Shown here: positions 10,040-19,775 of the stretch, in pieces
How the letters are laid out: the number at the start of each line of letters is the position of its first letter
Numbering within the stretch: the first letter of the stretch is position 1
NCBI GenBank assembly: GCA_016717305.1
Contig: JADKFY010000016.1
Location: 74,296 to 138,295, forward strand
Origin: Flavobacteriales bacterium
GTDB taxonomy: Bacteria; Bacteroidota; Bacteroidia; Flavobacteriales_F; PHOS-HE28
DNA length: 64,000 nucleotides
Reading direction: 5' to 3'
Notes under the pieces: generated by a model
What the model was told of the DNA's origin: nothing
Database searches by the model: none
Seen by the model: only the letters and a program-made list of their open reading frames with translations
Position numbers and translations under genes: made by a program

Positions 10040-13000
10040 TCACCCCAACAACCCCTTCCAACGCCGCCTTCGCGATGCGCATTCTTCACGTCCTGACACT
10101 GATCCCAGGGTCCCGGCCTTCTCGTATACCTTGAAACGTCGTGGCTGCGACTGCACCGCACGCAACACTGCGTGGAATGTATCGCCAGCGAAGAACGGAT
10201 GCTTTTGATCGGCGATGAAGGTGCCGATGAGCGTGCCTTTCTTCAGGACCATTTTCTCCAGGCCAATTTGTTGACCAAGCCAACGAAGGCGGATCGCTTG
10301 CATGAGCTCATCCACTTGTTCTGGGATCGGGCCGAAACGATCGGTGACTTCCGTGGTGAATTTTTCGAGTTCGTTCTCGTCCTTGATGTCGTCCAACTTG
10401 CGGTAGAGCGCGAGGCGTTCGGCGGTTTCGCTTACGTAGCTGTTGGGGATGAGCATGGTGAGGTCGGTCTCAATGATGCAGTCATCGCTTTGGTCGCGAC
10501 TTGATCCACGCGCTAATTGCCGATCCTCAAACAGTTCCTTGAAGTGTTCGCTCTTCAATTCGCGCACGGCTTCTTCCAGGATCTTGTGGTAGGTCTCGAA
10601 ACCGATGTCGTTGATGAAGCCGCTCTGTTCCGCGCCGAGCAGATCGCCCGCACCACGGATGTCGAGGTCCTTCATGGCGATGTGGATACCGCTGCCGAGG
10701 TCGCTGAATTGTTCGATCGCTTGCAAGCGTTTGCGCGATAGGTCCGGCAGCAGGTGCGGACTTGGAGCAAGCAGATAGCAGTACGCTTTCTTGTTGCTGC
10801 GACCTACGCGTCCGCGCAATTGGTGCAGATCGCTCAGGCCGAAATTCTGTGCTTCGTTCACGAGGATCGTATTCGCATTCGGAATGTCCAGACCGTTCTC
10901 CACAATGGTGGTACACACGAGCACATCGGTGTTGCCTTCAATGAAATCCATCATCACTTCTTCCAGCTTGTGGCCTTCGAGCTGGCCATGCCCAACACCA
11001 ACGCGTGCACCCGGAACCAGCTTGCGGATCATGTCGGCGATGAAGGTGATGTTCTTCACCTTGTCGTGGATGAAATACACTTGGCCACCGCGTGAAAGCT
11101 CGTATTCGATCGCGCCGCGGATCACTACTTCATCATACGGTTGCAGCATGGTCGAAACCGGATAGCGGTTCGGCGGCGGCGTGCTGATGATGCTGAGATC
11201 GCGAGCGCCCATAAGGCTGAATTGTAGTGTGCGCGGGATTGGTGTGGCCGTGAGCGTGAGCGTATCGACGGAAGCGCGAATGGTCTTCAACTTGTCCTTC
11301 ACGTTCACACCGAACTTCTGTTCTTCGTCAATGATCAACAAGCCGAGATCTTTATACACAACATCCTTGCTCACCAAACGATGCGTACCGATCAGGATGT
11401 CGATCTTCCCTTCCTTCAGGTCCACAAGGATCTGCTTTTGTTCGGCGCTGCTGCGGAAGCGATTGATGTAATCCACACGAACGGGTAGGCCCTTCATGCG
11501 TTCTTTGAACGACTTGGAATGTTGCAACGCAAGGATGGTTGTCGGCACCAGCACCGCCACTTGCTTGCTATCGCACACTGCTTTGAACGCCGCACGGATC
11601 GCGATCTCCGTTTTACCGAACCCAACATCGCCGCACACCAATCGATCCATTGGTGTTGCCTTTTCCATGTCTCGCTTCACATCCTGCGTGGCCTTTTCCT
11701 GGTCGGGTGTGTCCTCGTAAATGAACGACGCTTCCAGTTCGTGTTGCAAGTAATTGTCCGGCAGAAATGCGAAGCCCGGTTTGCTCTTGCGTTGCGCGTA
11801 AAGTTCGATTCAGGTCGAAGGCCAGTGCCTTCACTTTCGCTTTCGTCTTTTCCTTCAAGTTCTTCCACGCCGGACTACCGAGCTTGCTCACTTTCGGTGC
11901 GGCACCACTTTCTTCACCACTGAATTTGCTCACGCGGTGCAGGCTGTGGATGCCCACGTACAGGATGTCGTTGTCGCGGTAGATCAACCGGATCGCCTCC
12001 TGCACGGAACCACCCGCGTCGATCTTCTCCAATCCGCTGAACACGCCGACACCGTGATCGATGTGTACCACCAGGTCGCCTGGTTTCAGTTGCGTGAGCT
12101 CCTTCAACGTGAGTGCCTGCGAGTTCTTTCGGAACCCCTCCTTCAGCCGGAACCGATGGTACCGTTCGAAGATCTGGTGATCGGTGTAGAGTACCAATTT
12201 CAACTCGGGGTCAATGAACCCTTCGTGCAGGTCAAGCACAAGCGGCGTGAAGGCCACCTCATGCTCCATGTCATTGAAGATCGTGTAGAGTCGTTCGCTC
12301 TGCTTGGCGTTGCTGCACGCGATCAAATTGGTGTAACCCGCATTCTGCTTGTTATGCAGGTCACCACTAAGCACTTTGAATTCTTTGGCGAATGTCGGCT
12401 GCGGACGCAGTTGGAAATCCACCACAACCTGCGTGCTTTTCTTGCGTTGCGTTATCGTCGCGTCGTTGCGTCGTCGCGGTTGAAATTTTCTCGGTGTCCC
12501 CCGTGCCTTTGTGTTGAACCGCATTCGCCCAAAACACTTTCCGGAACCCCAGCAACCCTTTGATCAACGCAGTGTCCGTTGCGAGCAATTCACTCGGGAG
12601 CGCATGCTTCTCCTTTTCGGGAAGGCGATCGTACGTTTCGGTAAGCAACTTCAATTGCTTCGCGGCGGCATCGCCGATCGCTTGCATGTCGCGCATCCAG
12701 ATCGTCGCATCGGCCGGCAATTGCGCGAAGAAAAGTTGTTGTCGTGCAGCGTCTTCATCCTGCAAGTCGGGAACGATCACGGCTTCCGCAAGTCGCTCCA
12801 CGGTAAGTTGGTCCTGCGGGTCAAAACGACGGACGCTCTCAACGGTATCACCGTAAAGTTCGATGCGATACGGCTTGTCACTTCCGTAGCTGAAGATGTC
12901 CACAATGCCGCCGCGCACGCTGAATTGCCCCGGTTCGTACACGAATTCAACGCGCGTGAAACCGGTCTCGTGCAACCATTCCTCCAGCGTATCGATCGGC

Positions 13001-13518
13001 AGTTCCTCGTTGCGCTTGATCGAAAGCGTGTTCTTCTGCATCGCCTCTTTACTCACAACTAGCGGCACCAATGCTTCGGGATACGTGACGATCACGAGAG
13101 AGGAAGAATGGAGGTGAGGAAGTGAGGAAGCCGCTCGCGACATTAGCACCTCAAGAAGTTCAGTGCGCGTTACCCGTTCGCCATCGTGGTGGCCGTCTGG
13201 GTCATACGGCGAACGGGATGGTGCCGGATAGAAAAGCATATCCTCGCTCTTCTTCGCATTGCGCGCATCCTTGTCGGTACCGCGAAGTGCTTCCAGGTCA
13301 TTCATGAAGTACGCCGCTTCTTCCTTATCGGTGAGCACGAACACATGCACGCCCTTCATGCGATCGATGACCGATGCCGCGATCAGCGCTTGCGATGAAC
13401 CGATGGTGCCGGCGATCTGCTCCCTTGCGGAATCGGGCTGCAGGCCCTCGGCGATGCGCGCGACGCGTGGGTCGTTGCGGTAGAGGGTGAGGAGGTCGGG
13501 GAGGGAGGTCAAGGCCAT
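10040..13518 (-). CDS. mfd: Transcription-repair coupling factor Mfd (frameshifted)
   Basis: About 1159 codons, the expected Mfd length, spread over three frames. Frame 1 (13518 to ~12450) holds the UvrB-like N-terminal module with GQFSVRGGIVDIFSYGSDKP. Frame 2 (~12450 to ~11810) holds the RNA-polymerase-interacting domain with LKPGDLVVHIDHGVGVFSGL. Frame 3 (~11810 to 10040) holds the RecG-like translocase with GDVGFGKTE (Walker A), DEEQKFGV and LHQLRGRVGRSNKKAY. The second switch is explained by one extra base at 11809-11810: removing it restores LYAQRKSKPGFAFLPDNYLQ. The first switch lies inside a low-complexity insertion (12438-12519). A further indel near the 3' end is possible, moving the stop to about 10026. 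Mfd removes stalled polymerase and recruits UvrA. Confidence 0.9.
12438..12519. repeat. Low-complexity dispersed-type element inside mfd
   Basis: On the plus strand this stretch is a run of GCGTC/GCGTT words followed by GTTGAAATTTTCTC, GGTGTCCC, CGTGCC and TTTGTGTTGAA. From memory, similar strings recur as intergenic sequence in many unrelated bacterial genomes; I cannot verify that here. It falls between two conserved Mfd blocks (GFRKVFWANAV and VVDFQLRPQPTFAKEF) where homologues have a short linker, and the reading frame changes within it. Confidence 0.5.
13474..13511 (-). repeat. mfd 5'-end repeat, copy 1 (in the functional gene)
   Basis: 38 bases encoding the Mfd N-terminal segment TSLPDLLTLYRN. 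It matches 13970-14007 at 36 of 38 positions; see that entry. Confidence 0.8.
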
Positions 13519-13937
13519 ATCGAGGGTCCGGGGTAGATCATTGCATTCTTGAGGATGCTCCGCTCCTCATCATTTAGGATCAGGGTTAACTGCCGCCTCG
13601 CTGAGTTGCCCAGTTCAACTATTACGTGCCACTTTGGATCTTCGAGAATTGTCTTGTGGTCGTCGTCTCCAGTCGGTGTCTTGTAATCTCGAAGCGCATT
13701 GTGCCATGATTGAATGGCTGCGTATTCTGTGGCACTAACCATTCCACTATCGATGTGTTTGGCATACTCATCATGATTGATGGCATCATCGAAGTAGCCG
13801 CACATGAACTCGACGAATGTCCAGTGAGGATTCTGGTTTTTCGTATCAAGCCAAGAGGTTCGCTGTAGATCAATCGAGGTCAATTCAGCGATTGACTCCA
13901 GCCAGTTCTTTCGCCAGGTTTCTCGTAGGGTTTTCAT
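13509..13937 (-). CDS. Hypothetical protein inserted at the mfd 5' end
   Basis: A 142-residue protein (MKTLRETWRKNWLESIAEL, ending NAMIYPGPSIWP). The ATG at 13937 is preferred because it lies inside a 27-base repeat that also carries the start codon of the next upstream gene (14706). It is mostly helical, charged and soluble, with WTFVEFMCGYFDDAINHDEY and RRQLTLILNDEERSILKNAM. I recognise no family. Its stop overlaps the first codons of mfd by a few bases, so the two are translationally coupled. Its position between two copies of the mfd 5' end suggests it arrived as an accessory cassette. Confidence 0.6.
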   Translation of the reverse strand: MKTLRETWRKNWLESIAELTSIDLQRTSWLDTKNQNPHWTFVEFMCGYFDDAINHDEYAKHIDSGMVSATEYAAIQSWHNALRDYKTPTGDDDHKTILEDPKWHVIVELGNSARRQLTLILNDEERSILKNAMIYPGPSIWP

Positions 13938-13961
13938 GCACGCCAAAATGCCCGAAACCCG
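13935..13961 (-). repeat. Start-codon repeat, copy 1
   Basis: 27 bases containing the ATG of the 13509-13937 gene; identical to 14704-14730 at 26 positions. The core is ACGCCAAAATGCCCGAAA on the plus strand. Confidence 0.8.
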
Positions 13962-13969
13962 GTTCCGTG

Positions 13970-14007
13970 GTTGCGGAAGAGGGTGAGGATGTCGGGGAGG
14001 GAGGTCA
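13970..14007 (-). repeat. Duplicated mfd 5' end, copy 2 (remnant)
   Basis: 38 bases matching the true mfd start (13474-13511) with two differences, both giving plausible codons: the remnant reads MTSLPDILTLFRN and then runs into GTGFRAFWRA and a stop. The lipoprotein gene upstream ends GAATGA, overlapping this ATG by ATGA, as if the remnant once was the real mfd start. Confidence 0.75.
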
Positions 14008-14706
14008 TTCCTTGGTGAAGAAGTAGTGATAGTTGAGATCTCCCTCAACGGTGAAATAGAGGATGCTTCCTTTCCGAACAAAGGGTTCGCCAAACGACGC
14101 CCATTCGAAACGACTTGTGATCGGACCTGCCGTGCTATTGGGCTCTGGGTCTGCTATCAAACGAAGCGTATCACCCACATTGAACCATGTTCCTCTGAAC
14201 TATAACCATAAGTGCATTGGTTCATGAAGTAGTGATACTTGCCATTGCGATAGAGTTCAAGAAGTGCTCCGCTCTCCGTTTCGTAACTTCCATACCAGCG
14301 CTCGTTGAGCGTTCGGAGCGAATCTAAACTTGCCTGGTGAGGTGTCGCCAAGGTGGAAGCTCCAGTCACTCATCTCTTTGGCGTAGTTCCCATTTAATCG
14401 GAATGAACGCCTGCTACTGTCCTTGAGCTGGATCTTGATGATGAAGGATGGAGCGTACTTCCTCATTTCCGCCTGTTCCGAAGTGTTCCATGACCGGACG
14501 AAGCGATTCAGCACCGGCGATGGGAGAATGACTGAATCGAACAGCATCGTCTGTTGATCCATGTCGCTGTAGATCACGACGGCGTTTGTGACCCGGTCAA
14601 TATCGATCGCTTCATGAGGAGCGGTTGTACTTGAGGTGTTACACCCTCCTCCGGTGACCAGAAGAAGACCAGCAATAATTAGAAGGCTGACTTGGTGCAG
14701 GTTCAT
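14005..14706 (-). pseudogene. Hypothetical lipoprotein, frame disrupted twice
   Basis: About 234 codons. The start at 14706 (MNLHQ) is followed by a signal peptide ending in LLVTGGGC, a lipobox with the lipidated Cys near residue 22. Frame one runs to about 14300 (RSFRLNGNYAKEMSDWSFHL); a second frame carries TLNERWYGSYETESGALLEL; the first frame resumes with VGDTLRLIADPEPNSTAGP and ends YHYFFTKE just before ATGA at the mfd remnant. HYF motifs recur twice (GKYHYFMN, LNYHYFFT), hinting at a repeated small beta domain. Either two compensating indels are sequencing errors or the gene is decaying. No family recognised. Confidence 0.5.
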
Positions 14707-14730
14707 GGACGCCAAAATGCCCGAAACCCG
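14704..14730 (-). repeat. Start-codon repeat, copy 2
   Basis: Counterpart of 13935-13961 (26 of 27 identical), containing the lipoprotein ATG and half of the leader hairpin at 14720-14760. Confidence 0.8.
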
Positions 14731-14760
14731 ACACCGGCAATTCCGGGCATCGGGTTCGGG
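14720..14760 (-). promoter_or_regulatory. Long hairpin in the leader of the mfd operon
   Basis: CCCGAA (14720-14725) pairs with TTCGGG (14755-14760), then CCCG with CGGG, and inside lies the self-complementary CCGGCAATTCCGG. It sits between the TAGCTTTG element and the lipoprotein start codon, so it would form in the 5' leader. Confidence 0.5.
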
Positions 14761-14767
14761 AACGGGA

Positions 14768-14775
14768 CAAAGCTA
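14768..14775 (-). promoter_or_regulatory. -7-type promoter element (TAGCTTTG) for the mfd operon
   Basis: A full TAnnTTTG match on the minus strand, 61 bases upstream of the lipoprotein start and followed by the hairpin at 14720-14760. Confidence 0.45.
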
Positions 14776-14816
14776 CGGGAGGTCTACCTGTTCTCCTCGC
14801 GAGCACGGCCAGCCCC

Positions 14817-15194
14817 TTACAGCCTCTGCTCCTCCAACATCCGCTTGAAACGCTGCGCCACTTCGAAGCCTTCCTTTCTATACGGCGCGAGCAAACCCGC
14901 ATCTGCCTTGAAGCTCACCTTCCGTTCCCAAATGCCGAAGAGCAGGAGTGGGCAATAGCCAGTATACTGCACCTTGCCATCCTTCCTGGAGACCTCAAAG
15001 ACGATCAACGAACCGCCAGTGGCTTCTTTATAAAAGGTATCATGGTCCGGTCGTTCACGGAGCATGTACACGAGCATGTGGCCCATATTGAACGTGCTGA
15101 TGCGTTCGGTCGTGCCGTCGAATTGTACCTGTGTGAAGCCTTGTCCTTGGAACCAATCTTCCACAGGACCGGGTAGCGCGGGTCGCTCGCTCAT
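14817..15194 (-). CDS. Hypothetical protein, 125 aa
   Basis: The ATG at 15194 (MSERPALPGPVEDWFQGQGF) is chosen over the longer open frame, whose extra residues overlap the upstream gene region. The protein is small, soluble and without signal peptide: TFNMGHMLVYMLRERPDHD, GGSLIVFEVSRKDG and a helical KEGFEVAQRFKRMLEEQRL end. I do not recognise the family; it looks like a compact alpha/beta domain. It lies 40 bases downstream of the DUF1697 gene on the same strand, probably co-transcribed with it. Confidence 0.6.
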   Translation of the reverse strand: MSERPALPGPVEDWFQGQGFTQVQFDGTTERISTFNMGHMLVYMLRERPDHDTFYKEATGGSLIVFEVSRKDGKVQYTGYCPLLLFGIWERKVSFKADAGLLAPYRKEGFEVAQRFKRMLEEQRL

Positions 15195-15234
15195 GATCAC
15201 AGTACGTTTGCTTGTATCCTGAACAAGGATAGAG

Positions 15235-15810
15235 CTACTTCGTGTCCATCGCAAGCGCCAGCTCATTCAACTTCACCACCGAGTTCCAGTTGCGCGCGGT
15301 GTTCACGACGCCCAGTCCTTTGTCGAATTTGGCGGCCAGTTTGGAAGTTCCGAAACCGGACGGGGTGTGGATGTAAGCCACGTCATATCCTCCGAACCGT
15401 CCGAAGAGACCGCCCTTCACCACCTTCAATTGCTCGCCTTCCACAGCGACCGCAAGCAGTGCCTGCATCGCAGCGGGTATCGGTGTTCCCTCCAACAGTG
15501 CGGCATGCAACAGGGATGGCGTTGCCGTGGCGTCCGGAAACGGATTGCTCTCCATTACCGCCGTCCATTCCGCAGCGGTGGGCGCGAAAATGGCCTTGTC
15601 GAACGCGAACTCCTTTTTGCAGGGCGGCCACTTTGGAAATGGTCTCTTCCGCGAAAGCACACTCCCGCACCAACGCATTTCCGCTGCCGATGTGGGTGGT
15701 GGCATTCTTGAAACCCGCTTTCGTTAAGGCTTCCTTCAAGGGGCCAACAGAAGTTTGGTAGCCCCGCCTACACCGCGGGAAAGGAGAATGTACGTGGTGA
15801 GGCCTGGCAT
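15235..15810 (-). CDS. DUF1697 family protein (frameshifted)
   Basis: About 191 codons, the normal DUF1697 length. The ATG at 15810 gives MPGLTTYILLSRG. A missing base at 15750/15751 (restoring TKLPVGPLKEALTKAGF) and an extra T in the run at 15614-15618 (restoring AALQKEFAFDKAIF) reconnect three frames. Later sequence is typical: HIGSGNALV, GGLFGRFGGYDVAYIHTPSG, SKLAAKFDKGLGVVNTARNW. DUF1697 proteins are small cytoplasmic proteins of unknown function. Both indels are in homopolymers, so sequencing error is likelier than decay. The start sits 2 bases after the stop of the YCF48-like gene (TGATCATG). Confidence 0.7.
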
Positions 15811-15812
15811 GA

Positions 15813-18029
15813 TCACTCCTTCACGAAACGTGCGCTCTGCACACCGTTCCCGGAACTGATCCGGATCACGTACATGCCCGGTTTGAACGAGCTCAGGTCA
15901 AGGTTGTACGTGGTGTCGCTCGTGCGGTCGATCAGCACGGAACGACCTTGTGCGTCGTACACCGTGATATCCGCTGCTGTGCCTTGGCTGCGCGTGATGC
16001 GCAGGACTTCCGTTGCCGGGTTCGGTGCAATGCGCAGGTCTTCGCTCGTGTTGGTTCCGACTTCTGTGCTGATCACCTGCACGATGGCCGATGGCGCCGA
16101 AACGCAACCAGGGCCTTCGGTAACGACCGCGTGGTAGTTGCCCGTTGCGGTGGCCTCCACGCACAGGTCGTTGCCATCCGGAATGGGCTCACCGTTCAGG
16201 AACCACTGCACCGTGCCGAAGGTGTAGGTGCAGAGGTACGGAGCCGACCTGCTGGATCGCTGGCACGAACGCGGTTTGCGGGCAGCCGATCCGCGCCCGG
16301 AAGATATCGCCGCCGTTCGCGACACCGATCAATGCGCCATCCACAAAGGCCGCATCACTGAAGGCCGCATTCGGAACTTCGGTGATGTAGTTGTTCTCCC
16401 ACGTTATTCCGCCATCAACGCTTCGCGAGGTCTGCCCGGATGACCCGACCGCGTAGCCCGTGTCGGCATCGGTGAAAAAGATGGCCTGTGTGGATTGTGG
16501 CGTTACCGCTCATGAAGGTCCATGTTTGACCGCCATCCGTGGTTCGATGTCTTCCTGTCCATCCGCGCTGTTCATCCAGGAAGAAGATCGTGACCTCTCC
16601 TGCGCTCACCAATGGCCCAAGGTCGTTCCAGGTGATCCCGGCATCGGTTGTTTTGTACACACTGGTTCCTTCGCCCACGGCGTATCCGGTGGTTTCGGTT
16701 GGGAAGTACATGTCGTATGGGTTGCCAGCGGGTGTGTAGGTCCAGCTGCTGCCACCGGTCGTGGTCCGGTAGAACCCGCCGTTCAAATTGCCACCGGCAA
16801 CGATGTAGGTGGTGGGCGAGAAGGAATGCGTGCAGCGTATCACCACTTGAGGTCGCGATCCTGTGGGTCCGTTCTGGATCGTTGCGAAATAATCGCCGGT
16901 ATGCGTGTTCACCCCGAGACCACCGCCCGAGGACCCGCGCCATCGGACCTAAGATGTACTCCAAGGCCGATCGCATCGGATGCGGCCCAATGCCTCCCAC
17001 CATCGATCGTCCGCACCTTCCATGGTGCCGGCAACCACCCCGACGGTCATTGGCGAAGCTCATTCTGGTCAAACTGTTCGGTGTACCCGTGCGATGCTCC
17101 ACGTTGCACCCATGTCCAGCGAACGGTAGACGATCCCGGAAGCACCCATCAGGCCTACGCCTGCCGGTGTGAAACTCAGCGAATACCGTTCGCGGTTGTC
17201 GGAGGTTTGCACCGTCCAAGTAGTTCCGCCATCGGTACTGCGGATGATGCGGCTCAATGCACCACAAGCGATCAACGTGTTCCCTTGTACTTCGGGTCGT
17301 TCATGGTATACGTGGTCGGGGAGTTGATAGTGGACGGTATCGCCACCATCCGGTGCGCAGGATCACGCCCACCGCGCCCGCCGATTCCCGTTCAGGGCAT
17401 CCCAGAAGTGGAGGTCCTTGATGTTCACCCAGTTCGGGCGTGGGCAATTGCTCCCACGATGCTTCCACCATCGGTACTGCGTAGGGATGTATTGCGCGGC
17501 CACCGCGAAGCCGAGTTGATCATCGACGAAGAAGAAGCGTTCGAGTTGGGCGGTGATGCCGCTGTTCTGCAAGGTCCAGGTCACACCCGCATCCTCGGTG
17601 CGATAGAGCTTGCCGGTGGAGGTCCCGACGAATCCAAGTGTATCGTTCACGAAATGGATCGCCGTGCAATTGCCGACCGTCACACCGATGATCGTCACTG
17701 TTGGCAGGAAACTGTCGAAGCCATCGTTGGTGCGATAGATCCTGCCGCCGTTCGCAGCGATCACCCCACGTTGTGCGTCCCACATCCACAAGGCACGGGG
17801 CATGCCGACGGCGCCGAAGTTGTTCGCTTTGCGGTCCCAATGCGCGCCGCCATCACGCGTGGAAAGATAGCACCCGTACTGGTCATCGATCGCGAAGCCG
17901 GTCACCGGGTCGATCGTCTTCATGTCTCCCATACGGTCATCGTCCCTTATGGGCGCGATCGAATGCCATTGTTGGGCGTTCGCTGATGTGAACGACGCGG
18001 CGGAGCAGGAAGGCGAAGAGTGATCTCAT
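15813..18029 (-). pseudogene. YCF48/BNR-like secreted protein with T9SS tail, multiply frameshifted
   Basis: About 739 codons fragmented over several frames with at least five switches. The start at 18029 (MRSLFAFLL) plus a corrected frame (AASFTSANAQQWHSI) forms a signal peptide. Repeated motifs such as GKLYRTEDAGVTWTLQNSG, RIIRSTDGGTTWTVQTSDN, GFYRTTTGGSSWTYTPAG and TVYKTTDAGITWNDL-type units are characteristic of YCF48/photosystem II stability-factor-like or BNR propellers, common in Bacteroidota exoproteins. The end (TEVLRITRSQG, LDLSSFKPGMYVIRISSGNG, ARFVKE) is a T9SS type A sorting domain. Given the surrounding indel density, sequencing error is likely, though true decay cannot be excluded for an accessory exoprotein. 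Confidence 0.65.
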
Positions 18030-18175
18030 GGGCGGACGAAGTTAGTTGGGAGCAGACGGCACGCTGGGGCTGAGTGAGCGTTCAGTCGTTGGGCGAATGC
18101 AGACTATAGTGCAGCGCCTTGCCAACATGTACGTTAATAGTGGAGCAATGATTGTCGATCTATGAATTGATGGCT

Positions 18176-19132
18176 CTACGCCTTCATCACCTTCTCCACC
18201 ATGCCCTTGCTACCGATATACAACGGGCAGCGCTGATGCAGTTCTGTGGGCTTGATGTCCAAGATCAGGTGGTGCCATCGGTGGCTATCCCGCCAGCTTG
18301 TTCCACGATCATGGCCAGTGTATTGGCCTCGTATAACAAGCCGCAATTTCCCATTCGGCGATTTCTTCGTGGCAGGGTACATGTAGATCCCGCCCTTCAG
18401 TAAATTCCGGTGGAAGTCCGCGACAAGGCTCCCGATGTATCGGCCACTCATATTCTGCTTCTTGCAATCGTCGATGTAGTTGCGCACGCCCTCGCTGAAG
18501 TCGAAATAATTGCCTTCGTTCACAGAATAGATGTTCCCTTCTTCTGGAGTGGTCATGTTCGCGTGGCTCAGGCAGAAGGTGCCGATGCTGGGGTCCAGTG
18601 TGAAGCCGTTCACCCCGTGGCCCGTGGTATAAACGAGCATGGTGCTGCTTCCATAAATGATGTAGCCCGCAGCCACTTGCGCGGTACCCGGTTGCATGAA
18701 ATCTTCCATCGTTGCCGTTTCGCCTTCACTTATCCGGCGATAGATGCTGAAGATCGTGCCGATGCTCACATTCACATCGATGTTGCTGCTGCCATCGAGT
18801 CCATGGTCACCACGTACTTGCCGCCATTGTTGAAGTGTACGATCTCCTCGTTCTCTTCACTGGCCACAGCATACTTCACCTTGGCTACGGAGTAGGCGGA
18901 TGAACAGGTCGTTGGCATACACGTCCAGCTTCTGCTGCTGTTCGCCCTGCACGTTCTCACTGCCTTGCGCACCGAGAATGTCCTCAGCCAAACCGGCCTT
19001 GTTCACCTCGCGGTTCACCATCTTACCCGCTAGGCGGAAGCTGGTAAGCAGCTGCGTTAATTCGCCGGTCGCATAGGTGAATTCGTGCTGCCGTTCGGTG
19101 ATGAATTCGGCGAGGGTCTTGATGTTGGCCAT
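18176..19132 (-). CDS. fbp: Class I fructose-1,6-bisphosphatase (frameshifted)
   Basis: About 319 codons in several frames. The start at 19132 (MANIKTLAEFITERQHEF) fits the family. Recognisable blocks: KLDVYANDLFIRLLRS, VASEENEEIVHFNNGGKYVV, VNVSIGTIFSIYRR, GYIIYGSSTMLVYTTGHGV, GRYIGSLVADFHRNLLKGG and LDIKPTELHQRCPLYIGS. At the metal-binding DPLDGSSNID motif the DNA reads in the wrong frame with bases missing, and near 18300-18350 two compensating indels disrupt LYEANTLAMIVEQAGG. At least four indels are needed. The enzyme makes fructose-6-phosphate in gluconeogenesis and is rarely dispensable, which favours sequencing error. Confidence 0.8.
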
Positions 19133-19168
19133 GTTGATCGAAAAGAAATACGTAGGAGGGTTCGACTG

Positions 19169-19176
19169 CAAATATC
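19169..19176 (-). promoter_or_regulatory. -7-like element (GATATTTG) for fbp
   Basis: One mismatch to TAnnTTTG, 36 bases upstream of the fbp ATG on the minus strand, in the 68-base gap shared with the divergent GNAT gene. Confidence 0.3.
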
Positions 19177-19186
19177 GGCTGTACGC

Positions 19187-19194
19187 GATCTTTG
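19187..19194 (+). promoter_or_regulatory. -7-like element (GATCTTTG) for the GNAT gene
   Basis: One mismatch to TAnnTTTG; 6 bases separate it from the ATG at 19201, fitting the short-leader pattern seen at several other genes here. Confidence 0.35.
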
Positions 19195-19200
19195 CGCACC

Positions 19201-19672
19201 ATGAAGTTCACGATACGCAAGGCAGAAGTCCGCGATGTGCCCCGAATGCTGGAGCTGGTGCGGGAACTGGCGGTTTTCGAAAAGGAGCCTGAAGCGGTAA
19301 CTGTCACGTTGGAGCACATGCGCGAAGCCGGATTTGGTCCGTATCCCGTGTGGGTCGGCTGGGTAGCAGAGGTTGAAGGGTTGATCGTGGGGATCGCGGT
19401 GTGCTATGAGCGATATTCCACGTGGAAGGGGAGACGATTGTATTTGGAGGACATTGTGGTAACCGAGGAAGCGCGTGGTAAACGAATAGGCGAAGAGCTA
19501 TTTCGGCAATGTGCCAAATATGCTGTGGAAAAGAACTATGCGGGCATGCTTTGGCAGGTCCTTGACTGGAACACGGATGCGATCGGATTCTATGAACGTT
19601 TCGGGTTCGGTACTTGATCCGCAATGGGTGAATGGTTCTTTGGAAATGGATGAGTTGAGGAAGTTGGTTTAA
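19201..19672 (+). CDS. GNAT-family N-acetyltransferase (3' frameshift)
   Basis: As read, the frame stops at 19617 after 139 codons, but removing one G from the GGG near 19604 extends it to the TAA at 19670-19672 with GSVLDPQWVNGSLEMDELRK, giving about 156 residues. Features: N-terminal FTIRKAEVRDVPRMLELVRE, the acetyl-CoA-binding stretch LEDIVVTEEARGKRIGEELF, and LDWNTDAIGFYERFG, matching the diamine acetyltransferase (SSAT)-like branch of GNAT enzymes. The substrate is probably an amine or amino acid; spermidine acetylation is an inference only. It is divergent from fbp. Confidence 0.8.
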
Positions 19673-19675
19673 GAA

Positions 19676-19724
19676 GTCTTGGGTCGGGAGTCTTTGAGTC
19701 TTGGGTCGGAAGCCTTGGGTCAGG
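19676..19724. repeat. Degenerate repeat upstream of the four-helix-bundle gene
   Basis: Three copies of a GTCTTGGGTCGG-like word (19676-19687, 19698-19709, 19712-19724), the first two spaced by 22 bases, between the GNAT gene and the four-helix-bundle gene. Confidence 0.6.
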
Positions 19725-19775
19725 AGTCACTTAGTCTGGAGCTAGAAATAGTTTGGTCACGTTGAACGCCGTGAA

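Noticed and set aside
16460..17986. A 508-codon open frame on the plus strand
   Set aside because: It is antisense to the YCF48-like T9SS gene, has Arg/Cys-rich composition and no domain; the minus-strand frames show clear repeats and a sorting domain.
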